From Lineus longissimus (Eukaryota; Nemertea; Pilidiophora; Heteronemertea; Lineidae): a DNA stretch of 64,000 bases. The stretch spans positions 10,418,001 through 10,482,000 of the forward strand of contig NC_088314.1 in assembly GCF_910592395.1 (NCBI RefSeq). The letters are read 5' to 3'. Shown here one piece after another: positions 1-10,929 of this stretch. The notes under the pieces are model-generated. The model saw nothing but the letters and a program-made list of their open reading frames with translations, did no database searches and had not been told where the DNA came from. Within the stretch, counting starts at the first letter, position 1, and each line of letters opens with the position of its first letter. Both the position numbers and the translations under genes were made by a program.

Positions 1-1146
1 CTGTACCCGCAAATGTTCAATGAACAAAATGCTGATAATGATTTACACGGCTTGTTCGCATCGTAAACATAGTGGTACCCGGGTTAACTGTCTTTGCGTT
101 TGGCCTGATTTTACAACGATTACTCCCCATGTAACCACGATCTAGGATGGACAGGCTGTGTATTATGAATAGGAAAAGTCACCTAGAGACCGTTGCGTAG
201 AATACTTTTTTGGCGAAATATTGCGCAAAGTCCAGTAAGCCATCCCAACAATGCAATGCACAGCGTGTTGATATTTATCACGGTACGAAAAAGAATTCAT
301 GCTCTAGATTTGTAGACTACCAAGGCTCATACACAGTCACAATGTATACTGATATAAAAAGGAAAATGTCAAAAAGCTTCTAAGAATTCCAATAGAAATA
401 CTTCATTCTCTCTCAAACTGAGTTATTCGCATCAACACTAGACATTGTGAGATTTTAGAATCAATGTCAGACCAGTCCGTGTATGATTCATTATTAGGTC
501 ATTTAGACATATAGGCCTCCTCTACAAAAGTGCAAAACGAAACGGCTTGGCTATGCGTCAATTGAAAAGGGAGCTAAAAGCTCTATACTAGCTCAACCCC
601 CCCTCCCAACTTGCATATCCTGGCTAATCCAGGCGTTTTCTTTCTTATTGGTTAACTATAAAATTCAAATGTCAAGTTCAATATTGAAATCAAAGGGGAC
701 TGATCTTTGGGGGGGGGGGGGGGTAGTGTCACGAGCACAGTCCACTAATTGCTCACACTCCAAGGCGTCCTCTGGCGACAAGTAGAGATTATTCCAATGA
801 AATTCAAAACCTGGGACCAAGAACTAGAAAATCTTGTCCCAGGACGCGGCGACTTTATCGATCTTGTTCCAGGTGCGTTTGGAACAAAATTTTGTTCCAT
901 TTACAATACATGTATGATGTTGCTTGAGGGGATCACTCCCCTTTAATGTGAATGTCTGACCTGCCAATTGCAACATATTACATAAGAGAAGGCCAAATTA
1001 TCGTGTGAAACAAATGTAACCACTATTTGTTTGGCCGGATTACCGGATATCATAAAAATACATGGTGGAAGGTGGAACATAGCAACTATAAAATAAAACA
1101 GAGAGTATCTATGGGATTCTAAATATACACGAAATAAAATGCTTAC
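1..1146. other. Left edge: intron side of the HAL-like gene, no exon seen
   Basis: This stretch lies 3' of the HAL-like first exon on the minus strand and so should be its first intron. I find no reading frame resembling the next histidine ammonia-lyase exon. It holds a G homopolymer at about 709-723 and a 75-bp dispersed repeat at 527-600. The downstream exons must lie outside the window or be too short to recognise. Confidence 0.5.
527..600 (+). repeat. Short dispersed repeat, second copy at 18344-18412
   Basis: Both copies read AAAAGTGCAAAACGAAACGG, then a near-identical GGCTATGCGTCAA block and GGGAGCTAAAAGCT. Similarity is high over about 70 bases and stops sharply on both sides, as in a fragment of an interspersed element. 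No family is recognised. Confidence 0.7.
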
Positions 1147-1381
1147 CAACGGATACAAAATCGTCATCGTCCAAAACCTGTTTGATATGGTCGAATGGAT
1201 CCAGGATGGCCCCACTCCTAGTTTTACGAATTTCATAGACCTTCTCATCTTTTTCAACGAGGCTCGACGACTTCTGCTTGTACGTTTTAAGAGCTTTTTC
1301 TCCAACCTGTCTGATTGGCTCTTTGTCCTCAAAAGTTAAAGTCGGGAGTACTTCCCCTCGAATAACCACCGAGAGCTTCAT
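1147..1381 (-). CDS. HAL: First coding exon of a histidine ammonia-lyase (histidase)-like gene
   Basis: Histidase deaminates L-histidine to urocanate in the cytosol, the first step of histidine breakdown. The exon encodes 78 residues from ATG at 1381-1379 and ends in a GTAAGC donor (1146-1141) after one base of the next codon. The peptide begins MKLSVVIRGEVLPTLTFEDK and carries GEKALKTYK, YEIRKTRSGAILD and LDDDDFVSVG. This matches the N-terminal domain shared by HAL and Par3 (Par3_HAL_N_term), where the same order of VRGEWL-like strand, (G)REAVRRY-like helix, VRRC-G-LLD-like strand and acidic turn occurs; VIRGE favours HAL over Par3. The frame stays open to 1579 upstream, but this ATG matches the usual HAL start. 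The catalytic MIO lyase domain is not in the window. The assignment rests on this domain alone. Confidence 0.68.
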
Positions 1382-1766
1382 TTTGACTTTGGATTGACCA
1401 CCCCAGGTCTCACACAGGTATATAATACAATTTGCATGACCACGTGACGCGAACGCCTTGACACTTTTGACCAATTGCAATCGAGATTGATAACGCCTTC
1501 GTGTTGTGCGATATATCGCGCTCGACGGCGGGCACTGACCATTTTTATATTGTAGTTCGGACGACAAGTGGTAGCGCATGAGTACACGGAAAACTCAAGA
1601 ACTGAAATCCATGCGGGAAGCAGTACGTATGATATTGCATTTGCAGCTAAATTGAGACTTCTATCATCATTCCATCGCTATATCATGGTTCGAGAAATAT
1701 TGTAAATTACGTTGATGATGCAATCGTTGGTGGAGTTTCTTTGGGGAGGTGGGAACTAGAGGCGTT
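1382..1766 (-). promoter_or_regulatory. Upstream region of the HAL-like gene
   Basis: This is the 5' flank of the HAL-like start codon on the minus strand. It is richer in CG dinucleotides than its surroundings at about 1440-1580, as expected near a transcription start, but I cannot place a TATA box or initiator with confidence. Confidence 0.3.
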
Positions 1767-2110
1767 TTCATTACCACGTATCTCTTCAGATGTTTACAAA
1801 TTGCTCACAAATGAATTATCGATGCTGAAGCTCAATTCATGTCCTACTTGCGTCACTACCTGTAGGTGTCATACGTATTTTTCATTACCACGCATCTTAT
1901 CAGATTGCTCACAAATGAATTATCGATGCTGAAGCTCAATTCATGTCCTACTTACGTCACTACCTATAGGTGCCATAGGTATTTTTCATTACCACGTACC
2001 TCTTCAGATTGCTCACAAATGAATTATCGATGCTGAAGCACGTTTTATGTCCTACTTACGTCACTACCTGTAGGTGCCATACGTATTTTTATTACCACGT
2101 ACATTATACC
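1767..2110 (+). repeat. Tandem repeat, about 3.2 copies of a 102-114 bp unit
   Basis: Units start near 1767, 1880, 1982 and 2087 (the last truncated). Each opens with TTTCATTACCACG, contains GCTCACAAATGAATTATCGA and closes with CACTACCTGTAGGTG followed by CATACGTAT. Adjacent copies differ by a few substitutions, and the first has an extra piece of about 10 bases. Confidence 0.9.
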
Positions 2111-3607
2111 CGTGATACGTTTTGACGGTGCCCAAAGTCACTGATATTGCTGCAGACCTTCGAAGTCACACAACATATAGCACTATACTTGTTCGCGGGC
2201 CAAACTCTGAGGCTTCCCCCCATGATCTATTATGCATATCCGTTACCACGGTGTCTTGCAAAGTACACGAGTGCGTAGCAATGGTCTATCACTTTTCTCA
2301 AGCAGACGAAAATTGAGTTGAAAACAATTTTTCACCAACTCGACACAATCTTCTCAATTTTGAGCCTTGGAAACTACCTACCGTAATGATTTAAAATAGG
2401 TGCATTATTAGCTCATGCCGCAATTGACTTGGTAAATCGTGTAATGGACCGCTAGAAATCGTCCCTGTAAGCGAAGTTCGATAACATATGACCATGGAGC
2501 CTTTGAAGACCCAAGGCAGGTATCTTGGCTGCACTGTGTGTTGCAAATAGCTATTTCCCCAATAGGATGATATTCGAATATCAAACTGGCACGACACATC
2601 TAGACGTAGACTGATCAACACAGACAAAAATACGGATGTACGCCCTTTCGAGTGTACGGATCAACAATGATAAAACGAGTAAATATCATTGGGCACACTT
2701 CAAACGTATTTTCCCCATTTGAGACGATGGTGTTTTGTGCAGCTTAAAGAAAAGCCTCTAATTGCGATTTGAAGAAAGTCGTTTTTCATGGTTTATCAGC
2801 CCACTAACGGTTTATCTATTGCAGTACCCTTAGTGATGACCCGTGTGCAGCAGCGAGGCTTCTCTAATGAGCAACTTGCTTTGTGGTTTAGCGTGTTGCC
2901 ATTTAATAACACCCTTTTGGTTACCTTACCGAGTCATACTCATCCCGAGATTCAGTGTTCATTTCACCCCTACGTCCTCAAGAGGCAGGGTGTATTGAAA
3001 ACCACTTGCTATACCAGGATGGGTCATATCAAGTTTCGCTACCTATATATACTGCTCATTTCGATAGTTTTCAATAGTTCGAGTTCCTCAATTTTTTTTC
3101 CGTCCGACAGCCAACCGCATTTAACTCCTGTTGGGAAAATGAGATGCTTGGAAATCGCCTCTATACGGCCTCGTAAATTTTTTTTCTTTGGGGAGTGCAC
3201 TCATGCTTAGATGCTTTATGTGACTGGAAATCGTATCTATGGCCTTCTAAATTTTCAAATATTTATGCGAGATTCAGGATTCGGCCGAAATCGCTACCGA
3301 GAATGGGGATATGCCCTTTCTTATTACGGTACACGGGTACATGCTTCTATCTTGGATTGGATATTGTAAAAATGCGTATCCATGCCTTTATGATAATTGG
3401 GAGAATTTTAATCAAATTTTATCTTCCTACAAATTGGGCCCCGGAACCGTTCGTGTTTATTGTACTTACTAGTGGCTCAAGAAAATAGAGAAATACACAA
3501 TTCCGTAGCCTCGTGCAGTTATTGTGCATGCACATTCGCTGTAACTTGATCGTATTTATAGTATTTGTATATCTATCTACACAACGACATTAGGCTGCTT
3601 TCTAAAC
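2111..3607. other. Intergenic, nothing recognised
   Basis: Open frames here, such as plus-strand 2788-3210, have no recognisable domain and look like chance. No repeat arms or RNA signals were seen. Confidence 0.4.
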
Positions 3608-4200
3608 CCTTACGGAGGCTGAAAGGATGGATGTCGTCCTTTCGAGATCGACTGGACAATAAGCACCCTGGGTGCCATTACACTAGAGAAACCGCACCCA
3701 GCTTCTTTTTGCCTGGCTTACGGATCTTAGGGACGAGGACGTTTCTTACAATCTCGTTTTATCTCGCGCCGTGGTAATTGCGGCATTAGCAGTGCGCGAA
3801 ATAAAAAGAACAGATAAACAGAAAAAAAACCGTTTAGGCCTATAGGTCTTTGAAAGCACATTTCGGATGATTTATTCAGAAAAGGTATGTAGGAGGGATA
3901 TATTCAGAGAATGAAAAATTGTGTGATGACAAAATGAATGGATATGCTGCGTATTTTTCTTGACAATCAGTCGATATGGCTGTGTCGGTATGCTAAAGCT
4001 GATGGTTATCGTGACACATGACCTCCGTGAGCGTGGGGCCAACCTCTGTTGTAGCTATAGAAAAAGTGTAGAAGAAGAAGCTTGGTGCTGTTTGTCTAGT
4101 GTAATGGCACCCAGGGTGCTTATTGTCCAGTCGATCTCGAACCTGGGTGCCATTTGTCGGCACCCAGGACGACATCCACCCTTTCAGCCTTACGGAGAGC
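3608..4200. mobile_element. Foldback (MITE-like) element with roughly 100-bp inverted arms
   Basis: Left arm (about 3608-3705) and right arm (about 4079-4200) are inverted copies sharing GAGATCGACTGGACAATAAG, CACCCTGGGTGCCATTACAC and GGATGTCGTCC. The right arm has an extra internal palindromic piece of GGGTGCC type. The loop between the arms has no gene. No target duplication could be fixed, so the class is unknown. Confidence 0.7.
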
Positions 4201-5058
4201 TACGAACGACGAACAACGAACTACTTGTTAACGTCAATTTACTTTATTGTCGACTTTTTAAAAAATTGGTCTGATTCTAGTTCGTCGTGCAACTAGGTAG
4301 GTCTATAAAAGACGATTTACGAGTGTCCTGTCAATGATTTAGGACGAGACTTAATGACATGACAAATCTTTGTCATTCCTGAGGGTTAAAAAACTGCCTA
4401 TTGTTACTATTTATTTTCAGTGTTTATTCACCGGTAATTTAGCTGTTGATGTTTACTTCAGAACAACATCATTATTAGTTTACTAAAGGGAAACTAATCA
4501 TATTGTCAGAAAAAAACATAAAAATTCACGACTTGAATTTATGATATGGTTAAATACACCTAGAACATTAAATACATCATAGAGAAAAAGTGAACAATAT
4601 CCTTAGGCACTGGGACACCAGGGGCGTAGCTAGCGAGAGGGGAGCAGGTCACCAAAAATGTCTTTTTGACCGTGATTTTGGCCGAAAAATCAATAACTGC
4701 ACCCCACGCTCATCACACAGTTTACTTTTAACCTCGGAGAACTTACTGCGATGATGGTGCAGTACAGCAGAAAATTAAAAATGCATGTAACCAAATGGTA
4801 TTAATACTGAATAAATTGAAATTGAAATTAAATTGATTGTACCATCTACAAATTTCTTTTTATACGGATGTGTTATTTGAAGAAATGGGATTTATAGTAT
4901 ACAATTGTAATTGGCGATCAAGATATCCTAATCATCTATAGACGGTTCATGCAACATTGAGAACCACATGACATTGACAGTGTCCTCTTGTTGATGAATG
5001 AAATAAGTTACTTTTATGATCAAGAGGTCCAAGGGCATAGCCTCAGCTGATTTATTGG
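4201..5058. other. Intergenic with an isolated hAT-like terminal motif
   Basis: No gene is seen. CAGGGGCGTAGCTAG at 4619-4633 resembles the terminal inverted repeat of hAT elements (CAGNGGCGNANC), but I see no matching opposite end, so it is at most a solo end. Confidence 0.3.
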
Positions 5059-5061
5059 GGT

Positions 5062-5080
5062 GGGGGGGGGGGGGGGGGGG
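5062..5080 (+). repeat. Poly-G tract
   Basis: A homopolymer of 19 G. Similar G or C runs of at least 10 bases occur near 709-723, 13023-13034, 16550-16560, 30761-30774 and 33326-33336. Assembly length is unreliable at such sites. Confidence 0.9.
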
Positions 5081-5094
5081 CAAGGGCCAGTCCA

Positions 5095-6452
5095 ATTTCT
5101 GGCTCACCGTAGGGTAGTCTATATAACACCGCTGTGTCCGTCGTCCGTCGTGCTCTGTCGTCGTCCGTCGTCGTCTGTATCCTGTTTCAAAAACAGTGGC
5201 AAGTTTCTCAACCGAATGGACTATGAACTTGAAACTTTGTACAGAGGAGCCCTCAGGTCAGCTGACCTCTGACAATGAATTTCGATCAGATCTGATTCTT
5301 GACTTGGTCACCAGGAGGCCAGAGGTGGAAACCTAAAAAGTGAGATATCTCTATTATGAGTGAATCGTTTTCGATAAATTTTTATGGTAAGTTCTCCTGG
5401 CAAGGATACATCACATATCGTACGGGTATTTGATTTGACGTAATTTTCAAGGTCACAGAGGTCAAATGCCGTAAAATAACTATGACACGTTTCTTAACCG
5501 ATAAAGCTATGAACTTGAAATTTAGCACACATGACTCCCTACGACTAATAACCTCTGACACCGAATTTCGGTACGATTTGATTTTAGACTTGTTCACCAG
5601 GGGGCCTAAAGTTAAAACCTAAAAAGTGCGATATCTCTCTTACAAGCAACTCGTTTTCAATGATATTTTTATGGCAGGTACTCCGAGCAAGGATACATCA
5701 TCATATCCTACTAGACCACCAGACATGACCCTGAAAGTTGTCACGGGTTTTTTATTTGTCCAAATTTTCAAGGTCACAGAGGTCAAATGGTGTGATTTGG
5801 CCGTTTGAGTGTAACTATGGCACGTTTCTTAACCGCTAAAGTACGAGCTTGAAATTTAGTACGACTCCCTTTGTCATGTAACCTCTGACAGTGAATTTCG
5901 GTCTGATCTAATTCTTTATTTGGCCACCAGGGGGCCAGAAGTAGAAACCTAAAAAGTGTGATATCTCTGTTATAAGTGACTCGTTTTCGATAGAATTTTT
6001 ATGGTAGGTTCTCTTAGCAAGGATACATCACATTCCATACAGGTTTTGATTTGACCTACTTTTCAAGGTCACTGAGGTCAAATGGCGTAAATTGGCCATT
6101 TGAGTGTATCTATGGCACGTTTCTTAACCGCCAGAGCCATGAACTTGAAATTTGGTACACATGACTCCCTATGTCATGTAACCTCGGACACCGAATTTCG
6201 ATCTGATCTGGTACTCAACTTGGCCACCAGGAGGCCAAAACTAAAATAGGTAAAAAGTGCAATATCTCGTTTATTCGTGACTTGTTTTTGATGATATTCT
6301 TAGGGTACTTACTCCAAGCAACGATACATCACATGTCATACCGACTTTGGTTTGACCTATATACTATACATGTACAATGTTTCTTAACCTGGATGAATTC
6401 CAAAGCACCAAATATCCATACGGTGAGCACAATGGCCCCTGGCCGTTTCATT
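5095..6452 (+). repeat. Array of roughly 300-330 bp degenerate repeats, copy 1
   Basis: At least three and a half units share the ordered phrases CACGTTTCTTAACC, GCTATGAACTTGAAATTTGG, ACCTCTGACACCGAATTTCG, TTGGCCACCAGGGGGCC, AGTGTGATATCTCGCTTAT, GCAAGGATACATCACAT and TCAAGGTCACAGAGGTCAAA. The array opens with GGCTCACCGTAGGG and a CGTCGT-rich tract (5133-5178) and ends abruptly after TGGCCCCTGGCCGTTTCATT. The array at 34490-36577 has the same opening and the same closing sequence, so this is a defined repeated element rather than random satellite. A fragment lies at 10663-10790 and a weak one near 19240-19320. Confidence 0.88.
5450..5464 (+). promoter_or_regulatory. AGGTCA direct repeat with 3-base spacer (DR3-like), recurring once per repeat unit
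   Basis: AGGTCA-CAG-AGGTCA is a consensus nuclear-receptor half-site pair with DR3 spacing. The same motif recurs at 5771-5785, 6066-6080 (spacer CTG), 35505-35519, 35890-35904 and, degenerate, at 36191-36205. The motif is seen; receptor binding is inference. Confidence 0.35.
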
Positions 6453-6696
6453 TCATTACATTTTTCTTCCTTTTTTTTTATTCAAAAGGTAGAGCCTACA
6501 TATTCCCGGCCTCTAGGAGTTAGCTGGGTTAGCAAATCTATAACATTGTGACGTAATATATAAAACAGTAAATTTTACATGTTGATCTCAAAATACAATA
6601 TTGATAGATATCTTTCCTTGATCCAAGGACAAGAAATCATGGTTATCGAGGAACAATTCTTCAAATTCTCCCAGTTGACATCGGGTTTTATACACA

Positions 6697-8095
6697 TTAT
6701 ACAAATTTTCCAAATTTTTCATTTTCCAAATTTTTCATCAAGTACTTAAAGTTTAACTCGAAATTATTTATGTCAGGTTTAAGACCTTTGAATTTTGCAA
6801 CATTTCTTAAGTCCCATATAACCTTTCTGCACATACCTAAGACAAAGAATTGCTCTGGGTTGATTGTACCGACCCAATTTGTTTGTAAACCTTGGTCTCC
6901 TAAAGGACCTCCTATTGTAAATATATTCAAAATATAGTCAAGAAATCTTCTTATAATATCACACTTTAGGAAAAGATGAGTCTTATTTTCCTCATTGGCA
7001 TTACAAAAGACGCATAAACCATTTTCATTTTCAAACCAAACTTTTAGGTTTTTTCCCAAAGACAAAGCATTGTGGTAAGATTTCCATAGCAACAGCTTAA
7101 TTTTTCTATCTAAATCCGATAAGCACAGGGTTTTCCACCTTTTTGAGGTATTCTCATCGATTTTTCTCACTTGATTGGTTTTACTTTCCATGTACATATC
7201 ATACATTTTTTTGCTACTTAATTCCTTACTTTGTTTACCATACCATGTTTGAGAATGTTTGTCTCATGTTGTAGGCCTACGTCATTTGCATTTTGGAGAA
7301 GGTCGACCCATCCTCCTTCAGACAGTCCCCTTTCAGTTTTCCGAAACATTTCTCTTATGCCCACTTTGTTATTTCTGAAAAATGGTGGGAATTTTGCACA
7401 TAGTTGTTTGAAATCTACCCAAGTATCCAAACTGGGTCATATAATACCTTATTATTGTATTTTAATTCTGCATTTAGCCACAAGTATTCCTCCATTATCG
7501 TTTCAGTGGATTCTGGTTTAATCGTTCTCAAGCCCACATGTCTCCATGTGTCTAAAATGTGAACATAAAACTTGGGGACATTTTCATTTTTACAGTTTTT
7601 TTTTGTTGTGTAGTTATGACTTGATACGAGTTGAAGCTTTTATCGAAGTTCATAATGAAAAAGGAGGCTAGTTTTGAAGCATCGCTTTTTTCTTCTCCCT
7701 ACAGTAGGTGGACAAGCCACTTTAACTTTAGACATAACATTTTGTCTCTATGTCAATCATCCCTAAACCCCCTTCCTCTCTAGACTTGTAACATTTTTCT
7801 CTTGATACTGTTTGCCTTTTTTTCCCCAGATAAATTTCCACTCATTTTTATTTATATCATTAATAATTTTGGGACAGTGTTGCTACATACCATAATATAG
7901 CCAAAACTAGGGTTTTGACTTTTTGTGTTTTACCAAATATGGTGAGATCCCTTTTACTCCATAAGTTTAAAACTTGTTTGACCTTATTTGCTATTTGGTT
8001 CCAATCGTCATCGCTGACATCTCTATTACCAACACAGACACCTAAACTTTGAGTTTTTCTTCTTCTTAGACCTAAAATTTGGATATCTTGGTTTT
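6697..8095 (-). pseudogene. 3' part of a LINE (non-LTR retrotransposon) reverse transcriptase, decayed
   Basis: Read on the minus strand, three frame-broken pieces follow in LINE order. About 8080-7750 encodes an RT thumb-like region with LWSKRDLTIFGKTQKVKTL, NEWKFIWGKK and GGLGMIDIE. 7430-7218 encodes a linker region with WVDFKQLCAKFPPFF. 7206-6697 encodes a reverse-transcriptase zinc-binding domain (zf-RVT type) with KIKLLLWKSYHNALSLGKNL, CVFC and HLFLKC. Stops and frameshifts separate the pieces, and the palm domain with its YxDD is missing, so this is a 5'-truncated dead copy, the usual LINE fate. The L1/Tx1-like branch is the best guess. Confidence 0.82.
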
Positions 8096-8137
8096 TTTCC
8101 GGTCAACTCCTCACACAGAAGTGTTTTAAATGGAGGC

Positions 8138-8520
8138 AAGACCACCATTGATTTTTTAAGCATTTTAACAGTTCAATTGTCAATGTTTGACCGCGACGCA
8201 TCAAATACTGCGTGGGGTTGTGAATCTGAAATTTTGATATGATATTCCGGACAGTCGGGCAAGTAAATGGTGAAAGTAAACTGGTAGTTGACCACGGAAA
8301 TTTTTTGATAATCCACAAATTAGACAGACATTGATATTTCCAAAATCTCAAAACACGCCCCCTATCACCAAATTAGCAAAATTCGAAATTAATTTTCATC
8401 AAATAATATCTTTATATCTGTAGACTTGTCACATGAAATATTTTTTCAATACCTCTCCAAATATGTACTTGAGAGTTAAAAACATGCACTCGTCTAATTG
8501 ATAGGCCTCGACCCTACAAC
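8138..8520 (+). repeat. Direct repeat of about 380 bp, first copy
   Basis: Nearly the same sequence recurs at 9112-9500: GACCGCGACGCATCAAATAC, CGGACAGTCGGGCAAGTAAA, GGTAGTTGACCACGGAAATT and CATGCACTCGTCTAATTG. Copy 2 has about 24 extra bases after TTGATATTTCCA and smaller indels. No coding capacity is seen. Confidence 0.88.
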
Positions 8521-9111
8521 CTATGAATATTCAATGGTGGTATTGTCTCAATGAAGGTAGATTGCAGGGGGTTAAAATTTTGAGAATTTTTTCAAACTTA
8601 ATTTTCCTAATGTAAATGACATCCCACAACTCTCCAACAAAGGAAAATGATATCTGGACATTTTTGGAGAAATGAGAGACATTTCCAAGAGTGGTACAAC
8701 TGTGCCAAAAGCGACGAAAGAGGACATAATCGACAAAAAGTCATGATTTTGCAGCCAACAGCCCCAAGTTCAAAGACCAGCCCTGGCCAGAATAAGCAAG
8801 CTATGGAGCTGAACATTTAGGATGTGATTTAGGAATATCTTTGCTGCTTAGGGCACAACTTTCAGAATCAAGGCCTAAGTAGTTTCAAAGAAATTACAAA
8901 ATGAATGGCAACACAACAAGACTTGTAGAAATGAAACCGAACTTAGACCGGGGCTAGGTTGGCTCATATTGGGGTCAAATTAAGTTTTTTTCTCATTATT
9001 TTAGCTTGTTTTGACCTTAAATCATCAGCAATACAATATTCTAAATGAATAAGAGTGATTTGAGCACATTCAAATTTTTCACTAGATTGACCCAAAATGT
9101 ATGGTAAATGG
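8521..9111. other. Spacer between two direct repeats, nothing recognised
   Basis: About 590 bases with short chance frames only. No repeat or RNA feature was identified. Confidence 0.4.
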
Positions 9112-9500
9112 AGGCTAGACCACCATTGATTTTTTTAGCAGTTCAATTGTCAATGTTTGACCGCGACGCATCAAATACTGCGTGGGGTTGTGAATCTGAA
9201 ATTTTGATATGATATTCCGGACAGTCGGGCAAGTAAATGGTGAAAAGTAAACTGGTAGTTGACCACGGAAATTCTTTGATAATCCACAAATTAGACAGAC
9301 ATTGATATTTCCACTCTTTTCAGCCAACTGGCAGAAAAATCTCAAAACACGTCCCCTATTACCAAATTAGCAAAATTCGAAATTAAATTTTTCATCAAAT
9401 AATATCTTTATATCTGTAGACTTGCCACAGGAATTTTTTTTTAATACCTCTCCAAATATGTACTTAAAAACATGCACTCGTCTAATTGCCTCGACCCTCC
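9112..9500 (+). repeat. Direct repeat of about 380 bp, second copy
   Basis: Partner of 8138-8520 in the same orientation, starting after GGAGGCTAGACCACCATTGA. Its right end runs directly into a perfect palindrome at 9470-9534, which is not present in copy 1. Confidence 0.88.
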
Positions 9501-9534
9501 AGGGTCGAGGCCTATCAATTAGACGAGTGCATGT
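9470..9534. repeat. Near-perfect nested palindrome
   Basis: ACATGCACTCGTCTAATTG (9470-9488) pairs with its reverse complement at 9516-9534. Inside it CCTCGACCCT (9489-9498) pairs with AGGGTCGAGG (9501-9510). Only five bases (CCTAT) break the symmetry. Copy 1 of the flanking repeat holds the right-arm order uninterrupted, so the palindrome looks like a local inverted duplication. Confidence 0.9.
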
Positions 9535-10029
9535 AACGAGTGCAAGGATCTCTTTGACTGTCGTAGCTTACACTAACAAAAACGTTTTTTGCCTCCTGTA
9601 TTGACTTTGGAATATTTGCACTTACTGACATAAACACTTCTAAACGACCGTTGGATCTGTGTACCCTCATGGTGTTTTCTGTTTATTGATTTGACTTCTC
9701 TGTAGCTGAATAGGATCTCGTATATCTTTGTATTATTTATTTGATACGGTACGTCAGTGACATCCACTTGTTTTACTGGCCTTATACTTTAATTAAAATC
9801 GTAACAATGGACGACTTCGTCGAGGAGTCTCACGCCTTTTGTCAAGAGTTCTTCGAAGTTTTTCTTATTGTCCGTTGTTATCACCCAGACCCCGTTAGGT
9901 CATTAACCAGTTGGATGATGCATTTGAAGTCTGGGACTCCGAGAATGATGTCGGATGCCGATACCCATGGATTTTTTTATTTGCATTTCACTGTGTTCTT
10001 TAGATCTATTTTTCACTGAAAATGTCATC
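9535..10029. other. Intergenic, nothing recognised
   Basis: Only short chance frames. The region borders a decayed SGNH-hydrolase-like ORF on its right and may be part of the same dead element. Confidence 0.35.
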
Positions 10030-10655
10030 ACCCTTGTCATCATTGACTGGTTTCCTTAAATTGAAACCCCAATTGCGGAGCAGTCTTTTCGTTCCGATGT
10101 TTTTATTAATGTGGGACTCATCCTCGTAGACCGCATCGTCCACCTCTCCACTTTGGAGAAAGACTGATGGGTCATTGTCTATGAACGACACTTTGTTTTC
10201 GCCACACACAATCTTGACAGCCGTGTTGACGTTTACAGAAAGCAATGTTTTGTCTGGGAAGCACACTTGATATAACGACTTGACAATTTGAATTGTTCGC
10301 CGTACTGCATTTTTCTAACACTAGATCTATCAATTCTTGGAAGCTAGTAGCAATCGCGATGGGTTGACGACTGTCAATATCATTTGAACCGGCCTGGATA
10401 ATTAGCTTTTCCAGATTTTTCCATCGTATTGGGTCCATGCACATGCTCTATCTTTCCGCCTCATACACATGTGATGTTTGCTTCTGTCGAAATATACATT
10501 TGCACATATTTTACAATACTTGTTCCGATGATCAACGTCTGCTTCGTCTGTGTCGTCTCCTTCTCTATGTTTTGGCTTAAAACGTTTTTCTCCTCGGAAA
10601 TCGGAAAGAGGCCACCGACCGTAGCGGTAGAACTCGTCGCCATCTTGCACCTCAT
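10030..10655 (-). pseudogene. Decayed SGNH/GDSL-hydrolase-like ORF, probably from a transposable element
   Basis: On the minus strand three frame-shifted pieces line up as one SGNH-hydrolase-like domain. Near 10530-10506 is TLIIGTSIVK (serine block). Near 10395-10373 is LIIQAGSNDID (GxND block), followed by CQVVISSVLPR. Near 10170-10100 is VSFIDNDPSVF, then EDESHINKNIGTKRLLRN (DxxH block with the catalytic His). Upstream, a Cys/His-rich piece has YCKICANVYFDRSKHHMC. Such esterase-like domains occur in ORF1 proteins of some LINEs and in other invertebrate repetitive families. At least two frameshifts make it a pseudogene. The family call rests on motif order only. Confidence 0.62.
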
Positions 10656-10662
10656 CTCATCT

Positions 10663-10790
10663 CCGATCTAATTTTAGACTTGGTCACTAGGGGGCCTAAA
10701 GTTAAAACGTAAAACGTGTGATATCTCGCTTATAAGCAACTCGTTTTTCAATGATATTTTTATGGTAGGAACTCCGAGCGTACTCCGGTA
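10663..10790 (+). repeat. Fragment of the roughly 300-bp repeat family
   Basis: TTAGACTTGGTCACTAGGGG, GTGTGATATCTCGCTTATAA and TTTTATGGTAGGAACTCC match units of the 5.1-6.4 kb and 34.5-36.6 kb arrays. The match ends about where the 3.5-kb tandem duplication starts. Confidence 0.8.
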
Positions 10791-10929
10791 TACCAGCCAT
10801 TTCGCTTTAGATGATAGCCTTTTAGGGCCAACAAATCTAAGGCACGTTAGACAATCAATGTTTTTAAATTTTTTATGAAGAGAGTTAAACGAGGATGTCT
10901 GAAGCTTGATTCGCATTTCATCATATCTA

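Noticed and set aside
2788-3210. 140-codon plus-strand ORF
   Set aside because: No domain, and no neighbouring exon signals; length alone is not enough in this AT-rich region.
6282-6551. ORF of 89 codons, also at 36407-36604
   Set aside because: Both lie in the closing part of the roughly 300-bp repeat array. They are open because the arrays are near-identical there, not because of coding.
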